From Solen grandis (taxonomy: Eukaryota > Mollusca > Bivalvia > Adapedonta > Solenidae), in assembly GCA_021229015.1 (NCBI GenBank), contig CM037795.1, forward strand, positions 12,805,193 through 12,869,192: 64,000 nt of DNA, written 5' to 3'. Position numbers and translations under genes: made by a program. Under the pieces are notes generated by a model. That model saw only the letters and a program-made list of their open reading frames with translations, searched no databases and had not been told where the DNA came from. Shown piece after piece: positions 57,135-64,000 of the stretch. Every line of letters begins with the position of its first letter. Position 1 is the first letter of the stretch.

Positions 57135-58378
57135 TGAAGTTGTTTCACTTCGTCTAAAGTATCGAATAAATATTACGATAATACTCTATTATCGGGGTAT
57201 GTTTAAATCGATCTCAGTATGTTAGCAGTCTATCTTGCTAATGTGTTTCCCTTTTTTTCAAATTTGATACTGTATGATCATTTATTTTCATGGGAAGCTA
57301 ATTTTCGTGGATTTTGATGATGTTTTCATCCATGAGTATAAAACCCCACAAAAACTGTTGAATTAGCAGATATTACGTTGGCTAAAAGATTGAGTTGCGA
57401 ATAGATATTAAGCCGTCCTAGATAATGGGCCGAATCGACAACCGTTGGCCGATTTCTCCCAAATCGCGGGCTTATTCTAACTAAAAGCATCATTAATGGC
57501 GGTAAAGCAGACGTTGGGCGTCATACGTCAGACGGTTGATATTTAAAAGAAAATGAACACATTCGTAGATGTCGGTGTCAAATGTGTTTTGGAAAGAGTA
57601 AGTTTCCGTTTAAAGACCTTAACAACGACTTGATCTTGACCCGAGATAGATAAGGCTTGATACAATGCACACAACCGGAAATTTGGACCAAAACGCCTAT
57701 CCTCCATTGAATGCAAAGTATTCGATAAAGTGCAAAAACTTTAAACATTATGTTTAAAGAGGAAACAAATGTGCTATTTCAGAAATGTTGGATAAGATTA
57801 TCGACAATGCCACTATATCGAAAACTATCTGCAAGCTGTGAGGGAACAAATTCTACTTTTTGTCATTTTCACGTTTGATGAAATTCGTCGCATTAAAATA
57901 AGCATTCCGTGCATATTGTCGTGATTCCTTTTAGTTATAATTCTTATCATTACTAGTACTTCCCTCGTCGTTTATCGTTTAAGTGTTTAATAGCGTATCC
58001 GTACTGAAACCGGTCCACAATATGGAAATGACGTCATCATTTTGGCCCATAATTTCAGATCGGCGCATGATTTTTAATTGGCTCACGATTTTGGCCCGAC
58101 CCAAGATTAAGCACATCGAATTGCCTGTCATTTATTTTCAACGAAGTATAATGTTTAAGAATAACTATTCCTCTCTCTGTGTCCCTCTGTCTTGGCATTC
58201 GTTATGTATTGAATAAGAGAAAAAGAAGTCAAAACGAAATCCAGAGCTCTTCTTTTTTACAATATTTGATACCAGGAATTGTAGCATTTGTGTTTTCCTT
58301 TTTATTAAGTAATAGACAATACATGTATTTAAGTAACACGAGGGGCTGAAACACAGTAAAATCATACTCAAAGCATCG
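57135..58378. repeat. Non-coding; dispersed repeat copy at 57268-57360
   Basis: 57268-57360 (TACTGTATGATCATTTATTT, CTAATTTTCGTGGATTTTG, AACCCCACAAAAACTG) is copy 2 of the repeat at 9438-9530. No gene is supported in the rest. Confidence 0.5.
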
Positions 58379-58495
58379 TTGTTGTTGTTTTTTGTTGTTG
58401 TTGTTGTTTTTTTGTTGTTGTTTTGTTGTTGTTTTTGTTGGGGTGTTTTTTTTTTTTGGGGGGGGGGGTTGCATTTTTTGTTTTGTTTTTTCAAG
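58379..58495. repeat. Low-complexity TTG/T/G tract
   Basis: (GTT)n blocks separated by poly-T, then TTGGGGTG, a poly-T run and a G10 run, followed by TTTTGTTTTG. Frames through it are homopolymeric and meaningless. Confidence 0.9.
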
Positions 58496-59470
58496 AACAC
58501 GGGGCCTGATATTATTATTGGACTGCAACGAATTACTACGACATGTTTCCATATGATATATTGAAATAACAGCGGATTACATTCACCAAAATGTTTTAAA
58601 TATCACTTCTTTTTTTTAAAAATTTATATGGGATTTCAAAATATTGATTGAATGACCTACATAAATTATCGTAACCTGGCTAACTGTTTTATCAGCCACA
58701 ACATGAAAATCGTAAATATGCTCCAAATTTCAAAAAGAAAATCCTATCATTGTAATTATGTGACCACTAGTTTCTTTAAATTCATGAGATAAGCTAAAGC
58801 GGAGAGACTGTATATCAAAAACAAAGTACAACGATATAGAGTTTGGTCTTCTTATAACTGATTTTAATGGTGATGTTGTCTAGGCTCTTTATTGGAATAA
58901 ATTGTGTGTCCTTGAAGTTTCTAATGCCACACTAAAGGTTGTGGTTTAGTAATTCAACAATTAAATGTAATTGCTTATCATCATTAGAAATATTTTGGGG
59001 ACATTATTATATGTTTTATTGTGGTTGTTTTCTTTCTTTTTTTTAATTTAATATAAATACTTCATAAGCGTCTTTTCTTTGTTTTTATTTTTTTTAAGTT
59101 TAAACGTATTTTATTAATCACATTCATACAAATATAAAGGGTAAAAACAATATTAATAGTGCCATAATTTGTGAAATAACTGGATTGAAGTGAAAGCATT
59201 ATTCTTATAAAACTTCTCTCCAACAAATGTTCATTTCAAATGCAACTGGCGAGAATTAAATGACTCATATTATGTTTGTTTAACCAATAAAAATAATTGA
59301 TATAAAGTCATATATTGTTTCGTTTGAACAATTAAATATAAATAAGAATGAATATATTTGGATAAAAAAAACTGGTAAAGAAATAAGATGGAAGAGAAAC
59401 AGGTGATGAAAGAAATCGGGTAACTTTGTCGTGACAACCATTCGAATATGAATTTAAGCGAGGCTGTGTT
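58496..59470. other. Non-coding spacer before LINE 2
   Basis: AT-rich. It may include the 3'UTR of the minus-strand LINE just to its right, but no tail repeat is clear. Confidence 0.4.
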
Positions 59471-61850
59471 ATTTATGTAAATCGCTTAGTATCTCGACTA
59501 AATTTATGAACATAGTCAAATATTTTCCGGTTGGTTATGTGATCTAAGTTGGGATTCCCAAATAAGATAACAGCTAGACTTGTTTCGCATATGTTTGCTA
59601 TATTATTTAGAAGTGATTGACGCATATTCGTAAAGTGTGGACAAGTAAAAAAATAATGATAATTGTCCTCTATGGCTCCACAAGAACATAATGGTGATAG
59701 ATGGATATTTTTTGAATGGAGGTGAGAATTAAGTGCGCTAAAGTGTGTCCTTAACCTTGTGTGCTGAACTTGAAGTTTTCGGTCACCGTAGTAGAAGTAT
59801 GATGGACATTGGTTGGACCCCCCATCAAGATACAATTTGAAAGTGATTGGCATTCTTTTATAGAATGGGAAATTTCTTTCCATTCTCGCACCGTTGACTG
59901 AAAGGAAAGACGAATAATATGATGAAGATCTAGCAAAAACTGTTTGTAAATTTAGGGCATTTCTGAGTGGATAGTTATCAGATCCAACCGTGACTGGAAC
60001 AAGAGATGTAAGATATTCTGGAACTTATTTGTGTTTCATTTTGAAATATAAACATAATTTATGTTTTCGCCGTCTTGCGGACCAGCAGAGTTTTTTTATT
60101 CAGTTCAGATATTAAGATAAACATAGTTGCACCACATACGATGCGACCAGCTTCATTTTGTATCTTTTGTAATTATTCTTTTCCATGTTCAGTACAATTA
60201 TCCCATACGACATCGGCATATTCAAGAATAGGTCTTATAGAGAAAAGTATATGATTTCAAGTGTCTTCCGATCAAGACGCAGTATGTGTGGGGTTAAAGG
60301 CAACAAGCCATTTATCAGCGCATTCGGAAATAGTTTGAATATCATTTTGAAGAATGTTAGAAAGGGTTACTGAATCATCTACGATGATGAAGAGATTTGT
60401 ATCATCTGCAAATAGTCTAAATATTTGATCCAATATTTTCAACTATGCCATTTATATAAATCAGAAAAAGTAGAGGACCTAGTATGGAGCCTTGAGGCAC
60501 TCCAACCTCGAGATACAACCAATTAGAATTTGTCCCAGGCAACTTAACTCTTTGTCGTCTGTTTGTTAAATAATCTTGAAACCAAATAAGGCGATTACCA
60601 TTAATACCAGTTGCCTGTAGTTTACGGTAGTTTACGGAGAAGACCTACATGCCATACTTTATCGAAGGCTTTACTAATATCAAAGAAAACTGTTCTGACT
60701 TCTAGTCCTTCACCAGGAGCCTTACAAAAAGTATTATAAAGACACGTTAATTAGTTAACTGTAGAATCGACAGGAAGAAAACCAGACTGAAAACGGGCAA
60801 AGAAATTAGTATCTCGGAGATAGTTAAAAATACGCTTATAAACTGCCCGTTCAAATACTTTCTCCAGTGTATTTAATTAAGAGAGATATAGGTCTATAAT
60901 TTTGTGCCAAATTAGCTTCACCTTTTTTAAAAACAGCGCAAACATTTGCTTCCTTCCACTTGGTTGGAAATTTCCCAGATAAAAGTGATACATTGAACAA
61001 TGAACAGAGTGGACGCGCAAGGATATGTGAACATTCTTTTAATATTCGATTACTTATTCCATCCGGGCCTGAGGCTTTATTTATAGGTAGTGTATCAAGA
61101 ATGTCTTTTAATTGTTGGTCACAAAGGTGTATATTTCCAAGCTGTATATGTTCAGGGATACTAATATTAGGCAGTTCGTGATTACTATCGCCCAATATAG
61201 TTTGATTTCTAAAATATGTATTTAAAATTTCGGCTTTATCAAAGTCTTCTAGGAATAGGTTACCATTCTGTGGATCAATAAGACCATTAATAAGTTGCAT
61301 TTTATTTTGCCCCAGAGAAGATTTGAATATTTGAGTATTTTTATCCTCGCTTTTCTATAGCAACGTTTTCTTTTTCGAATTAACTTTTTAAGTTCATGTG
61401 ACATCCATGAAACATCATTTGATCGAACAGTTATGCGTTTATTTGGAATACATTGTTTGGCACAAGACAGTATAGATTTAGTGTTATTATCAGTATATAC
61501 ATTAAACTCATCATTTACAAGAGAGTTCCAGTCATTTGAAGAAAGTAAGTTTCGCAAGTTAGTAAAGTCACCCTTATCGTAATCCCACATCTTGCGGGTA
61601 TATATAGTTGATTTAGACTTAGAAAACTTTAAAATACCAAATACTAGACAGTGATAGCGATGGTAATACTGGAGGAAAGGATCACCTACTCCTGATAATA
61701 TAAGACTGTCTAAGTTGGAAACAAATATCAGGTCAATGATCGAGGATGAATTTTCAGTGCAATGAGTTGGGTCTTTAATAACCTGTGAGAGACCAAAGTA
61801 CAAACATAGTAAGTTTATTCTAGTACGGTTAGCTGAATTGTGATAAGTAT
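59471..61850 (-). mobile_element. Decayed non-LTR retrotransposon 2 (5'-truncated LINE)
   Basis: Read on the minus strand, it preserves the end of the endonuclease (ANRTRINLL near 61835; GLSQVIKDPTH, SSSIIDLIFVS), a linker, the RT domain and a C-terminal Cys/His region, covering about 2.4 kb in the usual order. The N-terminal endonuclease motifs and any ORF1 are absent, a 5' truncation typical of incomplete reverse transcription. Several frameshifts make it inactive. It is a different family from the LINE at 9.7-14 kb (FADD versus YADD, different linker and C-terminus). Confidence 0.9.
59471..61850 (-). pseudogene. LINE 2 ORF2 remnant (endonuclease C-end, RT, CCHC-like tail)
   Basis: 61249-61803: endonuclease C-terminus and linker (GVGDPFLQYYHRYHCLVFGI). 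60851-61300: RT fingers (INKASGPDGISNRILKEC, FPTKWKEANVCAVFKKG, NYRPISLL). After a frameshift, GSILGPLLFLIYING near 60440-60495 and the catalytic FADDTNLF near 60390-60415. Later, QNEAGRIVCGATM near 60130 and a shift near 60075. The last frame (59473-59883) has the C-terminal region with HTRLRTHFSALN and CSCGAIEDNYHYFFTCPHF, a C-x-C...H...C cluster common to this LINE group. RT copies element RNA at the nicked target; here it is broken. Confidence 0.87.
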
Positions 61851-62277
61851 TGTAATACCATATTGCGTCTTTTCTGAAAGTTTATCATCTACAATCGTCA
61901 CATGTGAGTTCTACTATAAAATGTCATGTCAAATTACTTAATTCGCGTGATGAAATATAATCAAAGTAACTGATATTTAAGGAAGGCCTCGTTTTGATTA
62001 TTTTCTAGTCTATAGAGTTTAAATTTTACCACACAGACCTCGTTCTTGTTCTCGCAATGAATAGGTCATTAAGTCTTCTAAGCTATTTTTAGTGAAGGTT
62101 GGCTTTAATTTCTGAAAAATAAATCGTTGGTCGATATTAACTAGATGTCATTATTTCTTTCATACGTATGAAGGTTTGTCATTCGTTTCATATCAGCTAA
62201 ATGTATCATATTTTGTATTGGGAAACTTTTCATTTTCTTTCTCAGAATTCTCTGATTATTGAAAAAATGACAGTAGT
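61851..62277. other. Non-coding spacer
   Basis: AT-rich sequence between the truncated 5' end of LINE 2 and the 39-bp minisatellite; nothing recognised. Confidence 0.4.
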
Positions 62278-64000
62278 GATGAATATATGAGGGGTTTTTC
62301 AAGGTATAGAAGAATATATGAATAATTTTTCACATTACAGAAAGATATATTTATGTGAGGGATATTTTCCACAATATAGGAAGATATATATGTATGAGGG
62401 ATATTTTCCACAATATAGGAGGATATATATGTATGAGATATATTCCACAATATAGGAGGATATAATATAGGAGGATATATATGTATGAGGGATATATTCC
62501 ACAATATAGGAGGATATATATGTATGACGGATATATTCCACAATATAGGAGGATATATATGTATGAGGGATATATTCCACAATATAGTAGGATATTTATG
62601 TAGGAGGGATATATTCCACAATATAGGAGGATATTTATGTATCAGGGATATTTTCCACAATATAGGAGAATATATATGTATGAGGGATATATTCCACAAT
62701 AAAGGAGGATATTTATGAAGGAGGGATATATTCCACAATATAGGAGGCTATTTATGTATGAGGGATATTTTCCACAATATAGGAGGATATATATGTATGA
62801 GGGATATATTCCACAATATAGGAGGATATATATGTATGAGGGATATATTCCACAATATAGGAGGATATATATGTATGAGGGATATATTCCACAATATAGG
62901 AGGATATATATGTATGAGGGATATTTTCCACAATATAGGAGGATATATATGTATGAGGGATATATTCCACAATATAGGAGGATATATATGTATGAGGGAT
63001 ATATTCCACAATATAGGAGGATATTTATGTAGAGGAATATTTTCCACAATATAGGAGGATATATATGTATGAGGGATATATTCCACAATATAGGAGGATA
63101 TATATGTATGAGGGATATATTCCACAATATAGGAGGATATATATGTATGAGGGATATATTCCACAATATAGGAGGATATGTATGTATGAGGGATATATTC
63201 CACAATATAGGAGGATATATATGTATGAGGGATATATTCCACAATATAGGAGGATATTTATGTATGAGGGATATATTCCACAATATAGGAGGATATATAT
63301 GTATGAGGGATATTTTCCACAATATAGGAGGATATATATGTATGAGGGATATATTCCACAATATAGGAGGATATTTATGTATGAGGGATATATTCCACAA
63401 TATAGGAGGATATTTATGTATGAGGGATATTTTCCACAATATAGGAGGATATATATGTATGAGGGATATATTCCACAATATAGGAGGATATATATGTATG
63501 AGGGATATTTTCCACAGTATAGAAGGATATATATGTGAGGATATATATGTATGAGGGATATTTTCCACAGTATAGAAGGATATATATGTATGAGGGATAT
63601 ATTCCACAATATATGAGGATATATATGTATGAGGGATATTTTCCACAGTATAGAAGGATATATATGTATGAGGGATATATACCACAATATAGGAGGATAT
63701 ATATGTATGAGGGATATTTTCCACAGTATAGAAGGATATATATGTATGAGGAATATATTCCACAATATAGGAGGATATATATGTATGAGGGATATATTCC
63801 ACAGTATAGAAGGATATATATGTATGAGGGATATTTTCCACAGTATAGAAGGATATATATGTATGAGGGATATATTCCACAATATAGGAGGATATATATG
63901 TATGAGGGATATTTTCCACAGTATAGAAGGATATATATGTATGAGGGATATATTCCACAATATAGGAGGATATATATGTATGAGGAATATATTCCACAAT
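62278..64000 (+). repeat. 39-bp minisatellite running off the window end, about 43 units
   Basis: The unit on the plus strand joins GGATATATATGTATGAGGGA and TATATTCCACAATATAGGA. The first units (62278-62345) are degenerate, as expected at an array edge. 39 is a multiple of three, and five of the six frames are stop-free through most units, producing open frames up to 451 codons on both strands (such as MYEGYIPQYRRIY and the minus-strand PHTYISSYIVEYI). These are repeat artefacts. From about 63490 the units alternate between TTTTCCACAGTATAGAAGG and TATTCCACAATATAGGAGG types, giving a 78-bp higher-order repeat. Confidence 0.95.

Noticed and set aside
62642..63997. 451- and 324-codon open frames on the minus strand
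   Set aside because: They are read-through of a 39-bp tandem repeat (a multiple of three). Several overlapping frames on both strands are equally open, and no unique sequence, signal peptide or splice context exists.

Overview
This looks like animal nuclear DNA, most likely from a bivalve mollusc. It is AT-rich and gene-poor, has one intron-containing gene with canonical GT/AG sites, and is packed with tRNA-derived SINEs, degraded non-LTR retrotransposons, small inverted-repeat elements and minisatellites of the kind seen in bivalve assemblies. The organism call is inference; no rRNA or mitochondrial marker is present. A run of exactly 100 N (35194-35293) marks a scaffold gap.

Layout. 1-9.4 kb: non-coding, with hairpins and a tRNA-type SINE at 8445-8641 flanked by a 10-bp duplication. 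9.6-14 kb: a decayed non-LTR retrotransposon on the minus strand (ORF1 with coiled coil and RRM-like region; ORF2 with endonuclease and reverse transcriptase), cut at its 3' side by a TC/CA microsatellite. 14-34 kb: non-coding, with further SINE copies, a TTAA-flanked palindromic MITE, foldback elements at 26.1-27.4 kb, an exact 76-bp duplication and a V-domain SINE. 34.0-34.8 kb: a very degenerate tandem array. 35.6-35.8 kb: a mariner-type transposase relic. 36.6-38.0 kb: a tandem array of about 157-bp monomers closed by an inverted monomer end. 39.5-39.9 kb: two SINEs back to back.

The only convincing host gene lies at 40363-45.4 kb on the plus strand: a 5'UTR splice acceptor, coding exon 1 (40390-41484), a 2690-bp intron and coding exon 2 (44175-45140). 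Both exons are phase 0 at the junction and together give a 686-residue secreted, Cys-rich, two-module protein with a Thr/Ser stalk and a hydrophobic C-terminal anchor. Its intron holds a 17/21-bp mixed minisatellite and a TA-flanked long-TIR element.

45-64 kb: no further gene. There are two more copies of the TTAA MITE in opposite orientation, a perfect 27-bp-arm hairpin, a 27-bp minisatellite (55.96-57.13 kb), a second decayed non-LTR retrotransposon (59.47-61.85 kb, minus) and a 39-bp minisatellite from 62.28 kb through the window end. Many long open frames in the window come from tandem repeats whose unit is a multiple of three and are not genes. I found no new enzymatic or defence system. 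The most interesting items are the cysteine-rich receptor-like gene, the 157-bp satellite inside an inverted-repeat frame, the TTAA/palindrome MITE family and the minisatellites with higher-order structure.
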